This document shows positions 35,016 to 42,959 of a stretch of DNA of 64,000 nucleotides, in pieces (the stretch's first letter is position 1; every line of letters starts with the position of its first letter). The stretch is taken from contig JAFTJZ010000015.1 in the NCBI GenBank assembly GCA_017456145.1, positions 1 to 64,000 on the forward strand, given 5' to 3'. The stretch is from Clostridia bacterium (GTDB lineage: Bacteria; Bacillota; Clostridia; Oscillospirales; CAG-272). The notes beneath the pieces were generated by a model, which saw only the letters and a list, made by a program, of their open reading frames with translations, made no database searches and was not told the DNA's origin. The position numbers and the translations under genes are program-made.

Positions 35016-35828
35016 TCATTCTTCCTTGCCATATTCATCCTTGCCCAGCTGTCCGATCTTGTCGGCATCCACACCGTAGGCAAGTGCCTTTTCACGGTGC
35101 GCGGTAAGATAGCCCGCCGCATCTTCCAAGCCATGCTTGATCGCCGCGCGCCTGATCAGACGAAAGCCCTTGGCTGGATCGTATTCGTCCCCCATCCCCT
35201 CAATCAAGGCTTGTCCGAGCATCAGATTGGCATCTCCAAGCTGCTTTTCGATGTAAGTCGCATCTTTGTGCTTGGCAGCACTGCGAAACATCTCCACAGC
35301 GGCCTCACCATCCGCCTCAAGCACCTCGTAGCGCCGTGCATCCGCAGATGGGTCAAAGTTATGTCCATAAAGCAAACTGCCCGTAGAACGCGAAATTATG
35401 CGTCTGTAGGGGATCATCGAAATACACTCGATATCCAAAGGGTCAAACAGGTAGCCCATGGTGTGCGCAAGCCCAAGATACAGCTGTGCATCGATGCAGT
35501 CCTCTGCCGCTGCCCGACGCATCCAACGCGCAGCGCTCTCAAAATCCACCGCACCGCCAATTCCGCGCAAATCCAACAGTGCAAGATTAAAAGCTGCTAC
35601 CCCGCCATCAAGGGCAAGTGCGGCATGAAAGAAATCACGCGCCATTTTGGCATTGCGCGGCACACCGTATCCCATATGATAAAGGAACGCCACGTCAAAC
35701 GCCGCCTGCGGCTCATGAAGCACCGTCGCCGCATAAAAATATTCCTCAAACGCGGCACGATAATCACCGCGCAAAAAAAGCGCGTCGGCGTGGATAAAAT
35801 CATATCTCTCTTCCCCTCTCCCTCTCAT
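35016..35828 (-). CDS. Sel1-repeat (TPR-like) protein
   Basis: A 270-residue all-helical repeat protein. At least four Sel1-type units are recognisable, with consensus pieces such as AFDVAFLYHMGYGVPRN (about 41-57), AAFNLALLDLRGIGG, DAQLYLGLAHTMGYLF and ANLMLGQALIEGMG. Such repeats mediate protein-protein interactions. There is no signal peptide, so it is probably cytoplasmic. AGGAGG lies 8 bases upstream of the start. Its promoter is not clear. Partner and role are unknown. Confidence 0.85.
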   Translation of the reverse strand: MRGRGEERYDFIHADALFLRGDYRAAFEEYFYAATVLHEPQAAFDVAFLYHMGYGVPRNAKMARDFFHAALALDGGVAAFNLALLDLRGIGGAVDFESAARWMRRAAAEDCIDAQLYLGLAHTMGYLFDPLDIECISMIPYRRIISRSTGSLLYGHNFDPSADARRYEVLEADGEAAVEMFRSAAKHKDATYIEKQLGDANLMLGQALIEGMGDEYDPAKGFRLIRRAAIKHGLEDAAGYLTAHREKALAYGVDADKIGQLGKDEYGKEE

Positions 35829-35892
35829 GCGCCGTCCTCCTAAATTTAACTTTCTCCTATATCATACACCATTTCTCATAAAAAAACAAGTC

Positions 35893-35921
35893 TTGACTTT
35901 TTGCGATTTTTGTGGTATAAT
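35893..35921 (+). promoter_or_regulatory. Promoter without a downstream gene
   Basis: TTGACT at 35893-35898, 17-base spacer, TATAAT at 35916-35921. A terminator-like hairpin follows only about 18 bases after the -10 element. Confidence 0.7.
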
Positions 35922-35938
35922 ATATGTGTAAAAAATCA

Positions 35939-35972
35939 AGTGCATTCTGTTTTGGGGATGCACTTTTCTTTT
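35939..35972 (+). terminator. Terminator directly after the orphan promoter
   Basis: AGTGCAT (from 35940) pairs with ATGCACT (to about 35964), extended by a CC/GG pair inside, followed by TTTCTTTTCC. Confidence 0.65.
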
Positions 35973-35987
35973 CCAACCAACGGTTGG
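35973..35987. promoter_or_regulatory. Perfect palindrome CCAACC-AAC-GGTTGG, possible operator
   Basis: Six-base arms with a three-base centre lie 32 bases upstream of the promoter of the XRE gene. It could be a binding site for that regulator; this is inference. Confidence 0.4.
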
Positions 35988-36018
35988 ATAAAAATCATAC
36001 CATCAAACCAACACTCTC

Positions 36019-36047
36019 TTGACTTGGCGCTCCATTTACGGTATAAT
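36019..36047 (+). promoter_or_regulatory. Sigma-A promoter for the XRE regulator
   Basis: TTGACT at 36019-36024, 17-base spacer, TATAAT at 36042-36047. Confidence 0.75.
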
Positions 36048-36088
36048 GCTCTTGTAGCTACGAAAATCCATATTTGAAAGGGTAATCC

Positions 36089-36874
36089 ATGAAACTTCAA
36101 GAACAGATCATACTTTATCGAAAATCGGCGGGGTTGACACAAGAGCAGCTGGCGCAAAAGCTCGGCGTGACCAATCAAGCCGTAAGCAAATGGGAAAGCG
36201 GACAATGCTGCCCTGACATCGCGCTCCTGCCCGTTATGGCTGCACTGTTTCATATTTCCGTTGACACGCTGCTTGGCGTAGAAACACCAACCAAGGAAAC
36301 CGTGGAACACCAAGATATTTCCGCGTCTCTGCTGCAAGCCATCTCTGTGCTCTCCGATGAGGACATCAACGCCACAGCACTTCGTACGGCTTTTATGCTG
36401 CATGCAGCGACCGTTTCCCGTCATATGGAAAAAGGCGGCAATCCCGGCTGGGACACCGAGCAGGCTATTTATCATGCGGGCGAGGGCGAATGGGGGCTGT
36501 CGGCCATCTACGGGCCATCATTTATCAGCAAGATGCGCGGGCAGACGGTGCTGTTCAGCGGCACCCGCAGCCTCCCTACCGAATATCGCCATCTACGGGA
36601 GATTGCTGCCGTCTGCAAGGTATTTTCAGATGTCAATACGATAAAGGTCGCCGCAACCATCTTTACATTGACCGCACACGATGAGGAGTATTTCACCGAT
36701 ATCCCCGCCATTGCACTGCAATCTTCGCTTGCGGCGTCGGTCGTCCAGGATTGCGTTGACGGTCCACTTGGCACCTATCTTGACGTCATGCAGGACAAGA
36801 CTACGCATCGCTACCGCATCACAGGCAGCATGATGTTTCTTTTACCACTGCTGACGCTGCTCTCCAACACATAA
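36089..36874 (+). CDS. XRE-family transcriptional regulator
   Basis: A 261-residue protein with an N-terminal helix-turn-helix (about 1-62: LTQEQLAQKLGVTNQAVSKW and DIALLPVMAALFHISVDTLL). The C-terminal domain of about 190 residues is not one I recognise. It contains VEHQDISASLLQAISVL and repeated alpha-beta stretches and may sense a ligand or bind a partner. GAAAGGG precedes the start. It has its own promoter with a palindrome upstream and a strong hairpin after the stop. The target genes are unknown; autoregulation is plausible. Confidence 0.88.
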   Translation: MKLQEQIILYRKSAGLTQEQLAQKLGVTNQAVSKWESGQCCPDIALLPVMAALFHISVDTLLGVETPTKETVEHQDISASLLQAISVLSDEDINATALRTAFMLHAATVSRHMEKGGNPGWDTEQAIYHAGEGEWGLSAIYGPSFISKMRGQTVLFSGTRSLPTEYRHLREIAAVCKVFSDVNTIKVAATIFTLTAHDEEYFTDIPAIALQSSLAASVVQDCVDGPLGTYLDVMQDKTTHRYRITGSMMFLLPLLTLLSNT

Positions 36875-36881
36875 TAAAGTT

Positions 36882-36915
36882 TCCCCGCCGAAGACTCTGC
36901 CGTCTTCAGCGGGGA
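36882..36915. terminator. Strong hairpin between convergent genes
   Basis: TCCCCGC-GAAGAC (36882-36895) pairs with GTCTTC-GCGGGGA (36902-36915). T-richness is moderate on both sides, so it may serve the XRE gene and the converging sigma operon. Confidence 0.6.
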
Positions 36916-36920
36916 TACGT

Positions 36921-37034
36921 TTATATCATGGGGAGTGTCAGATATCCGATCATCTCCAGCCGTTGCAACTCCAAAGCGCTCATCATCGTCTTTTCATTTT
37001 TTGCGTTAGGATTTGATTTTGACAGCTTTTTCAT
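36921..37034 (-). CDS. Small ORF (37 aa) downstream of the ECF sigma gene
   Basis: Reads MKKLSKSNPNAKNEKTMM followed by SALELQRLEMIGYLTLPMI, stop TAA at 36921. The start ATG at 37034 lies 15 bases after the sigma-gene stop and has AAGGGGG upstream. The hairpin at 36882-36915 follows at once, so it fits as the last gene of a two-gene operon. Basic N-terminus and amphipathic C-terminus; no known family. It might be a small regulator of the sigma factor, but this is a guess. Confidence 0.55.
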   Translation of the reverse strand: MKKLSKSNPNAKNEKTMMSALELQRLEMIGYLTLPMI

Positions 37035-37048
37035 ATCATTTCGCCCCC

Positions 37049-38557
37049 TTACAAATAAATATACGCGCCGACCGTTCTATCAGTGTTCTCATCGTAGGTC
37101 AGCCAGCCGTTCTCGATTGCCTGTTCCAAAACGTAGCCGCGCTCAATGGCGGGCGCCTTGGCAAACAGAGCGGAAATTTCCTGTATCAGTCTGCGCAGTG
37201 TTTCCGTCAGCTCGACGTTCTCGCAAGCCTTGGCATTTTGGTCGAAGATGACCACGTTAGGCGTCAGCACACCATTCACCCTCTTGATGTAGCCGTATTC
37301 CAACAGCTTGTCCACGTGTTTCTGCTCGCACTCATTTTGCTTTCCGCTACAGAATAGCCACAAATTGAATGCCTCACTCTCATTCAGGTACATAGGTGTC
37401 TGTTCGAAGAGCTGCTTGTAGAAAAATTTATACTGCCAAAAAGCGATATTTCCAGCCCCATGCTGACCGACAAAGCCGGGTTCTTCCCAATCAATCGTCT
37501 GATAGCCGAACAACGTCCAGGAGCCATCGTCGGGGCGAGACGGATTTTGCACAATCTGTTCGCGGTTAGCTCGCTCCCATTTCAAAGCATCGAACAGACG
37601 CATCAAGAGTGCCCATTTGGCATTCTCGTAACCGATATAGGAGACATTAACCTGAGCACCGTCCTCCTTCATGTAGAGGTCGAGCATCTCGCACAGCTGT
37701 TCCGTCAACGGTTTCTGCACCAGGATATTTGCATCGTAAACGGCACGCTGCTCCTCACGGCTGGTGATGCGAAAATCGGTCTGATACTTGTCGCCCTCCT
37801 TGCGCATCAGCTGCTCACGGACGAGAAATTCCAACTCATCCACCATATACGGAAGTGCAATGCCAAGCTCCAGCGCAAGCTGCTCTGCCGTCTGCGGATT
37901 TTCATACGCCTGCAGGAAAATATTCTTGTAAAGCAGATGCCCTACGATCGACCATGGTTGTCCCTTTTTACCGTCGGAGCCGTTCTTGACGAAATTGATC
38001 TCCTCGGGCTTGTAGCTCCTGATTCCAAATTCTCTTGCCATATCCATACCTTCTTTCAATAAGTTTCTTGCGCGGTGCAGTCGCTGGTGCACCGCACTGA
38101 CGGAGAGGCCAAGCGTTGATGCAATTTCATGCACACTGCGATTTTCCAGATAGTAGGCAACGATCACATTACGATAATCCCCGCGAATAAACGCCAGCTC
38201 CCGACGCAGAAAAGACATCTGCTCCTCTCGAATCGTCGCCTCTGTAACGCTTGCGCTTTCATCCTCGATTTCATAGTCGCCGATATCGACACCGGTCATC
38301 GCCTCGACGCGTCTATGCTTTTCGTCTGCCCACACACTGTATCGATTCCGCGCGATCTGCCAGACCCATGCAGGAAAATTTGAGGGAACGGTCCCTTTGT
38401 TCAGTGCCGTGATGACGTTCAACGCAATGTCCTGCGTCAGATCCTGTGCATCCGTGCTGTCTCCCGTCTTTTTCAGACAGAAGTAGAACAGCTTTTCCAT
38501 ATAGTTCTCGGCAAAATCGGCAACGTACCGATCTTGCATGGTACTCTCATTGATCAT
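37049..38557 (-). CDS. ECF-type sigma factor with a large C-terminal extension
   Basis: A 502-residue protein. Residues 1-170 are an ECF sigma factor. Region 2 has LFYFCLKKTGDSTDAQDLTQ and the -10-binding FPAWVWQIARNRYSVW. Region 4 has VIVAYYLENRSVHEIASTLG and LSVSAVHQRLHRARNLLKEG. About 330 more residues follow, with helix-rich winged-helix-like segments (QTAEQLALELGIALPYMVDE) but no named domain. Ordinary ECF factors are about 170-190 residues. The start at 38557 is chosen since AAAGGAGG precedes it; a longer frame to 38575 includes that site. No anti-sigma gene is adjacent, so the extension may itself control activity. Confidence 0.85.
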   Translation of the reverse strand: MINESTMQDRYVADFAENYMEKLFYFCLKKTGDSTDAQDLTQDIALNVITALNKGTVPSNFPAWVWQIARNRYSVWADEKHRRVEAMTGVDIGDYEIEDESASVTEATIREEQMSFLRRELAFIRGDYRNVIVAYYLENRSVHEIASTLGLSVSAVHQRLHRARNLLKEGMDMAREFGIRSYKPEEINFVKNGSDGKKGQPWSIVGHLLYKNIFLQAYENPQTAEQLALELGIALPYMVDELEFLVREQLMRKEGDKYQTDFRITSREEQRAVYDANILVQKPLTEQLCEMLDLYMKEDGAQVNVSYIGYENAKWALLMRLFDALKWERANREQIVQNPSRPDDGSWTLFGYQTIDWEEPGFVGQHGAGNIAFWQYKFFYKQLFEQTPMYLNESEAFNLWLFCSGKQNECEQKHVDKLLEYGYIKRVNGVLTPNVVIFDQNAKACENVELTETLRRLIQEISALFAKAPAIERGYVLEQAIENGWLTYDENTDRTVGAYIYL

Positions 38558-38633
38558 GCTTTCGCCTCCTTTCACCCATATAGTGTGACAAGATAGAATT
38601 TACTGACAAGAAAATTCAAAAATTTTCAAATTT

Positions 38634-38673
38634 TTTTCAAAAAACGGGAGCAGCCGCAAAAGGACCGCTCCCG
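38634..38673 (-). terminator. Terminator of the upstream Gfo/Idh gene
   Basis: CGGGAGC (38645-38651) pairs with GCTCCCG (38667-38673). A run of A on the plus strand (38634-38644) becomes a T tract on the minus strand. Confidence 0.75.
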
Positions 38674-38690
38674 CTTGGAAAAAACAAGAT

Positions 38691-39947
38691 TTATTCGATC
38701 AAGCCCGCCTCACGCCACTCCTTCTCGGCGTTGGCGAAATCTTCCTCTGTAGGCATATAATCGGGATGCGAGCAGCAAGGCATGGTGGTGTTGCCGTCTG
38801 TGTCCGGGAACGGAGAGTCGTGATCGTTCTCCCAGAGCACACGCTCCTCCTCCTTGGTGAAGTCGGGGATCTTATACTCCTTGCCTCCGTTCTGCGAGCT
38901 GCGCAGCGCGAGAACTGCCGTCGCTGACATAGCAACCGAACGATATACGTTAAAGAAGGGCTCAATGTCCTCGTTGACGTACTTGGTAAAGTGGTACGCA
39001 ACCCAGAAGTCACCGCCGCCGTGACCTGCATTGCCGGGCATTGCATTCAGCGAATCCTCCTCATACCAGCGCGCAGGGTGCGTACTGACCTCACTTTCGC
39101 CCTCGGGTACGTTCCAGCTATTGTACTGCACGCGAATCTGATCCAGCGAGCCACGGACATTCTCCATGTTACCCTTCTCGGCACAGATACGGTACCAATT
39201 GCCGTGTCCGCCCCAAGCCGCACAGCCTGTGACGCGCGCCAAGGAGCCGTCATCCATCTCACAGAGCATGATGGCAACCATATCCCCCACACGGCAAGCC
39301 GTCCCCTTGATGCTGTCCGGCGCGAACACCTGCTTGCAGTTGACCGCCTTGAGATTGTTGCCCGTGATGTAAAGGATCGGTGCCAGCGCGTGCGTCAGAT
39401 AATATGGGCGCGGCAGCCAGTTTCTCCAATGGAACTGTCCGGGAGAGAGCATATTCTTATCATGCGGTGTTACCGGGTGGTTGTACTCTCCTTCGCAAAA
39501 CAGTGCACGACCGAAATTACCCGTATCAAAGCGACGTTTCATCTCCATATTGCAAGCAAAGAAGGGATAATTTTCAGCGAGCATATACTTACATCCCGTT
39601 TTTTCGACGGTGCGGCAAAGCTGCACGCACTCCGCCATAGTCAAGGCAGGGGTACATTCACTTAAAACGTGAATGCCTCGCTCCATCGCCTTGACAGCAA
39701 ACGGAACGTGTTCATAAAAATAATTGCAAAGCATAACCGCATCAAACAAGCCGCTGTCGATAAATTCATCAAAGTCGGTAAAAATTTTGACATCCTCTTT
39801 GAGGATTCCCTTGACATTGTTGATCGAGCGAGCGCTGTTATCACAGACTGCGGTCAGCTTAGCTCCGTCCAGCTTTTGAAAAATGTCAACATAAGAGCCC
39901 CCGCGCAGTGTTCCCAAAATACCTATTCTCATGATTTTCTTTTCCAT
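38691..39947 (-). CDS. Gfo/Idh/MocA-family protein with atypical cofactor motifs
   Basis: A 418-residue protein with the overall layout of Gfo/Idh/MocA sugar oxidoreductases: N-terminal Rossmann domain, then an alpha/beta domain from about residue 130 on. However the nucleotide loop reads IGILGTLRGGSY instead of a clean GxGxxG. The usual catalytic EKP motif is replaced by HVLSECTPALTMAE, so the lysine is missing. It may bind the cofactor differently or have lost redox activity. The start at 39947 has AAGGGA upstream; a longer frame to 40025 crosses the promoter region. Confidence 0.8.
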   Translation of the reverse strand: MEKKIMRIGILGTLRGGSYVDIFQKLDGAKLTAVCDNSARSINNVKGILKEDVKIFTDFDEFIDSGLFDAVMLCNYFYEHVPFAVKAMERGIHVLSECTPALTMAECVQLCRTVEKTGCKYMLAENYPFFACNMEMKRRFDTGNFGRALFCEGEYNHPVTPHDKNMLSPGQFHWRNWLPRPYYLTHALAPILYITGNNLKAVNCKQVFAPDSIKGTACRVGDMVAIMLCEMDDGSLARVTGCAAWGGHGNWYRICAEKGNMENVRGSLDQIRVQYNSWNVPEGESEVSTHPARWYEEDSLNAMPGNAGHGGGDFWVAYHFTKYVNEDIEPFFNVYRSVAMSATAVLALRSSQNGGKEYKIPDFTKEEERVLWENDHDSPFPDTDGNTTMPCCSHPDYMPTEEDFANAEKEWREAGLIE

Positions 39948-39989
39948 TGTTGTTCCCTTCTGTCGCCTGTGGGCGGCATGTTGATTTCT

Positions 39990-40005
39990 TGAACGAAAAT
40001 GTTCA
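39990..40005. promoter_or_regulatory. Palindrome TGAAC-GAAAAT-GTTCA, possible operator
   Basis: Exact 5-base arms at 39990-39994 and 40001-40005, placed just after the -10 element of the Gfo/Idh promoter. A repressor bound there would block early transcription. The binding protein is unknown; the XRE-TPR regulator next to it is one candidate. Confidence 0.4.
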
Positions 40006-40015
40006 TGATATGAGT

Positions 40016-40044
40016 ATTGTACCATATTTTTTCAGGTTTGTACA
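40016..40044 (-). promoter_or_regulatory. Sigma-A-like promoter for the 38691-39947 gene
   Basis: TGTACA at 40044-40039, 17-base spacer, TACAAT at 40021-40016 on the minus strand. Confidence 0.55.
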
Positions 40045-40088
40045 TAGACTTTTTCAAGTATTTTATGGATTTATTCCGTTTATGCTCT

Positions 40089-40976
40089 TCACTCCAGCAT
40101 GCTTTCCAGCAGATGCACCTTATCTTGTGAATACTCATAGGCTCCACGGAAATCTCCCGTCTCGCGGCAACAGATCTCCAGATCGCAGAAAACGTAATAT
40201 ACCAGCGGACGGCTGCTGACGTTCTCGTCGTGCAACAGCTTGGTCAGCGTGCGGTGCGCAGTTTCAAAGTTGCCGTCTGCAGTATCCTTATGAGCACGCA
40301 GCAGCAACCACCAAGGATCATCCTCCTGCTCATTTTGCAAATAGATCTCAACCCGCCGCCGATCCCCTTGATCCAGGGCCTCACGGGCTAAAATATAACG
40401 ACAAAACGGCTGTGCCGCGCCAAGAAAACAGTCATCCACATCCAACTGTGATTCGGGATACAGGCTCTGCGACAACCCACGCAAAAAACGGAAATACAAC
40501 GCTGCCGTATGCTTGATCATTTGGGTGTTGTACACGGAACGCTCGCAGGTCGCTACCGCCTCATCCAGTGCCGCGCAGCAAAGCTTGAGATGCCCCGCAT
40601 TCAGCTCCTCTTCCGCGATCATCAAGGAGCACTGCGCCATGATCATAAAGATTTCATCATCTGCCTCTTCTGCGCAGCCGCGGCAAAGTGCAAGACAGAT
40701 TCGCGGGTCACCGCGCCCGAACACGCGCTTGATGTCGGTGATCTCATTCATTTTTCGCCAAATGCGATCATCGTCTCCCTCGGCAAGTAAAAATCCCGCA
40801 GGGACCTCCAGACGCTCGGCAAGATACCAAACGGTCGGCAGCGAGGGCAACGCAGCGCCGTTTTCAATACAACTGAGCATATTGCGGGTAATTTGATCCC
40901 CCGCCAGCTCGCTTTGTGTCATCTTGCGATGCAAGCGCAGCCGCCGGATCTTCTCTCCGATGTTATTCTGTATCAT
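40089..40976 (-). CDS. XRE regulator with TPR-like C-terminal domain
   Basis: A 295-residue regulator. The helix-turn-helix occupies about residues 5-60 (KMTQSELAGDQITRNMLSCI and ENGAALPSLPTVWYLAERLE). The rest is all-helical with tandem 34-residue-like repeats, matching the Rgg/PlcR/MutR-type design in which the repeats bind a signal peptide. No peptide gene is visible nearby. The gene starts 19 bases after the DivIVA-like gene, with a GGAAGGCGAG site, so they are probably co-transcribed. Confidence 0.85.
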   Translation of the reverse strand: MIQNNIGEKIRRLRLHRKMTQSELAGDQITRNMLSCIENGAALPSLPTVWYLAERLEVPAGFLLAEGDDDRIWRKMNEITDIKRVFGRGDPRICLALCRGCAEEADDEIFMIMAQCSLMIAEEELNAGHLKLCCAALDEAVATCERSVYNTQMIKHTAALYFRFLRGLSQSLYPESQLDVDDCFLGAAQPFCRYILAREALDQGDRRRVEIYLQNEQEDDPWWLLLRAHKDTADGNFETAHRTLTKLLHDENVSSRPLVYYVFCDLEICCRETGDFRGAYEYSQDKVHLLESMLE

Positions 40977-40995
40977 GTAAGCTCGCCTTCCATCC

Positions 40996-41607
40996 TTATT
41001 TGGTCAGCTTATTCAGTTTCTTCAACTGCTTTTTTTCGGCCTTTTGCGCTTTTTCGATCTTTTTTTCAGCACGTTTCTGCTTTTTCTCGATTTTAGAGAG
41101 CTTACGTGCCAGATTTTTGGCCTCCTTGGCACTATTCGGTGCAACGGACTTGCTTGCCGCGGCGGGTGTTGCCGGCAACGGCAGAGTTTTGACAACACGC
41201 GACACCTGACGCCCCGTATGCCCAACCAATCGAATCAGCTCGGCACCGGCATGGAAAAATCTGCGTGTGCGTTCCTCCTTTTCTGCCGGCGTCAAGGCTT
41301 TGGACTTATTTTTATTTTTCTCTGCCTGTGTGTTATTTGCACGATGACGCAGCAAGCGAACGCGACGTGCGCGCAATGTCTCCACCTCTTCACGCAAAGC
41401 GGCATTTTCCGTCTCCATGTCATGACAGCGCTCCAGCTCCGCCTTGAGCTGTGCGATCTCTTTTTCCAGCATAACGATGCGGGACTGATAATCTTCCTCT
41501 GCGCCTGCAAATTCAGAGCACAGCGACTCAATGTAAGAGTCGACCTGCCGCGCCCGATACCCGCGCATACTCTTCTTGAAGGATGCCTTCTGTGGACTTA
41601 CATACAT
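40996..41607 (-). CDS. DivIVA-domain coiled-coil protein
   Basis: A 203-residue protein. The N-terminus has the DivIVA signature: FKKSMRGYRARQVDSYIESL (about 10-29), which targets curved membranes. A coiled coil follows (about 40-90, MLEKEIAQLKAELERC). The C-terminal half is extremely Lys/Ala-rich with KAEKK-type repeats (ending KKLNKLTK). The role could be cell division or pole organisation. AAGGGGG lies before the start and a plausible promoter upstream. It appears to be the first gene of an operon with the XRE-TPR gene. Confidence 0.85.
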   Translation of the reverse strand: MYVSPQKASFKKSMRGYRARQVDSYIESLCSEFAGAEEDYQSRIVMLEKEIAQLKAELERCHDMETENAALREEVETLRARRVRLLRHRANNTQAEKNKNKSKALTPAEKEERTRRFFHAGAELIRLVGHTGRQVSRVVKTLPLPATPAAASKSVAPNSAKEAKNLARKLSKIEKKQKRAEKKIEKAQKAEKKQLKKLNKLTK

Positions 41608-41647
41608 AGCATTTTCCCCCTTTTCACAACTCTTGTGCGAAATAATT

Positions 41648-41676
41648 ATTATCTTTTTTATTTTATCATATTACAA
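41648..41676 (-). promoter_or_regulatory. Probable promoter of the DivIVA-XRE operon
   Basis: TTGTAA at 41676-41671, 17-base spacer, GATAAT at 41653-41648 on the minus strand. Confidence 0.55.
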
Positions 41677-41716
41677 CGCAAAATTTATGAACATTTTGTG
41701 AATATTTCAAAAAAAT

Positions 41717-41770
41717 ATAAAAAAAGCCCGAAAAGATGGAAAAACAGCACCGCTGCATCCACTTTCGGGC
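41717..41770 (-). terminator. Terminator of the 41787-42794 gene
   Basis: GCCCGAAA (41726-41733) pairs with TTTCGGGC (41763-41770), with inner pairs. A residues upstream on the plus strand give a T tract on the minus strand. Confidence 0.7.
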
Positions 41771-41786
41771 ATATGAAATGCAAGAA

Positions 41787-42794
41787 TTATTTATGTACCC
41801 CCTCGGCCGCGGCGAAGATATCATCTACCAGCTGCTGCGTTTTCAGCGCCTCCTCTGCCATCCAAAGTGCACGGCTACCATCAGGGTCATGATAAAAGTC
41901 GTTGATTTGAATGGTGTGCGAGGAGCCATAACACTCCTTAGCACCGCAAAATTCACGTCCCTCGGAGCCCTTGATGTGCAATTCTCTGCCGTCGTTATAA
42001 CGAACATGGCAAGAGCCTTTGCGACTCTCAATACGCGCTCCCTCACAGGTAATATCCAGACGAATGGCCTCGTCGCAATCGTTGTTAATGGTGAAATAGA
42101 AGATTCCGCGCGCACCGTTTTCAAAACGGACTACACCCTCTGCCGTGTCCTCCACCTCTGCTGCCGTATCACCGTGATGCGAAACGGTCGCACGAACACT
42201 CTCCACGGGAGCTCCCGCGAAATAGCGCATCAGATCCAGCGTGTGAATCGCCTGATTGATGATGACACCGCCTCCTGCGGTCACGTATTTGGAACGCCAA
42301 TCTCCACTTGCGTAATAAGCGTCATTTCTGGCCCAGCAGACCTCGGCGTGCAAATGCTTGACCTTACCGACGCTCCCCTCATCCAATAACTTCTTGATCG
42401 CCAAATTTTCCCCGTTGTAGCGGTTCTGGAAAATGACACCCAATCGTTTGCCGCAGCGCTTTGCCGTATCCAGCATCGCCTTCGCCGTCTCATAAGAGAC
42501 ATCCATCGGCTTTTCCGAGAGCACGTCGATCCCCGCCTCCAGCAGTTCAATCGCAACGGGTGCGTGCATGGCGTGAGGCAAGCACAGATGCACTGCGTCG
42601 GGCTTTTCCACCTCGATCATCTTGTGATAATCGGTATAATACTTACAGTTTCCCTGTTCTGCGCGCGCAATGGCTCGCTCTTCGATACAATCGCAGACCG
42701 CACATAGCTCTGTATTTTCATTTTCTATGATTGCGCGAATATGGTTGGGGCTGATGACACCACATCCAATGATACATACACGATACGTTTTCAT
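41787..42794 (-). CDS. Gfo/Idh/MocA-family oxidoreductase
   Basis: A 335-residue NAD(P)-dependent sugar oxidoreductase. The Rossmann loop is CIIGCGVISPNH and the catalytic motif is the canonical EKP in VLSEKPMDVSYETA, followed by GVIFQNRYNG. A C-terminal beta domain begins near KVKHLHAEVCWARNDAYY. The substrate is probably a sugar or inositol derivative, but it cannot be fixed from sequence. The start at 42794 has GAGAGGATC upstream; a frame reaching 42893 runs through the promoter. Confidence 0.92.
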   Translation of the reverse strand: MKTYRVCIIGCGVISPNHIRAIIENENTELCAVCDCIEERAIARAEQGNCKYYTDYHKMIEVEKPDAVHLCLPHAMHAPVAIELLEAGIDVLSEKPMDVSYETAKAMLDTAKRCGKRLGVIFQNRYNGENLAIKKLLDEGSVGKVKHLHAEVCWARNDAYYASGDWRSKYVTAGGGVIINQAIHTLDLMRYFAGAPVESVRATVSHHGDTAAEVEDTAEGVVRFENGARGIFYFTINNDCDEAIRLDITCEGARIESRKGSCHVRYNDGRELHIKGSEGREFCGAKECYGSSHTIQINDFYHDPDGSRALWMAEEALKTQQLVDDIFAAAEGVHK

Positions 42795-42881
42795 ATTGAC
42801 GATCCTCTCCGTAACTGTTTTGGAATTTCCGTTCGACGGGTGAAAATTCCTGTTGGCGCAGCTTATAACAGCTTGCCTCTC

Positions 42882-42910
42882 ATTGTAACACAAACGGAGA
42901 AAAAATGCAA
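42882..42910 (-). promoter_or_regulatory. Sigma-A promoter for the 41787-42794 gene
   Basis: TTGCAT at 42910-42905, 17-base spacer, TACAAT at 42887-42882 on the minus strand. Confidence 0.65.
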
Positions 42911-42959
42911 CACTATCCGTGAAATTTTTTTAATTTATTTGCTTTTTTTCAAAAAAGGA

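Noticed and set aside
38691..39947. Reading this gene as a pseudogene because motifs are missing
   Set aside because: The frame is intact over 418 codons with promoter, ribosome binding site and terminator.
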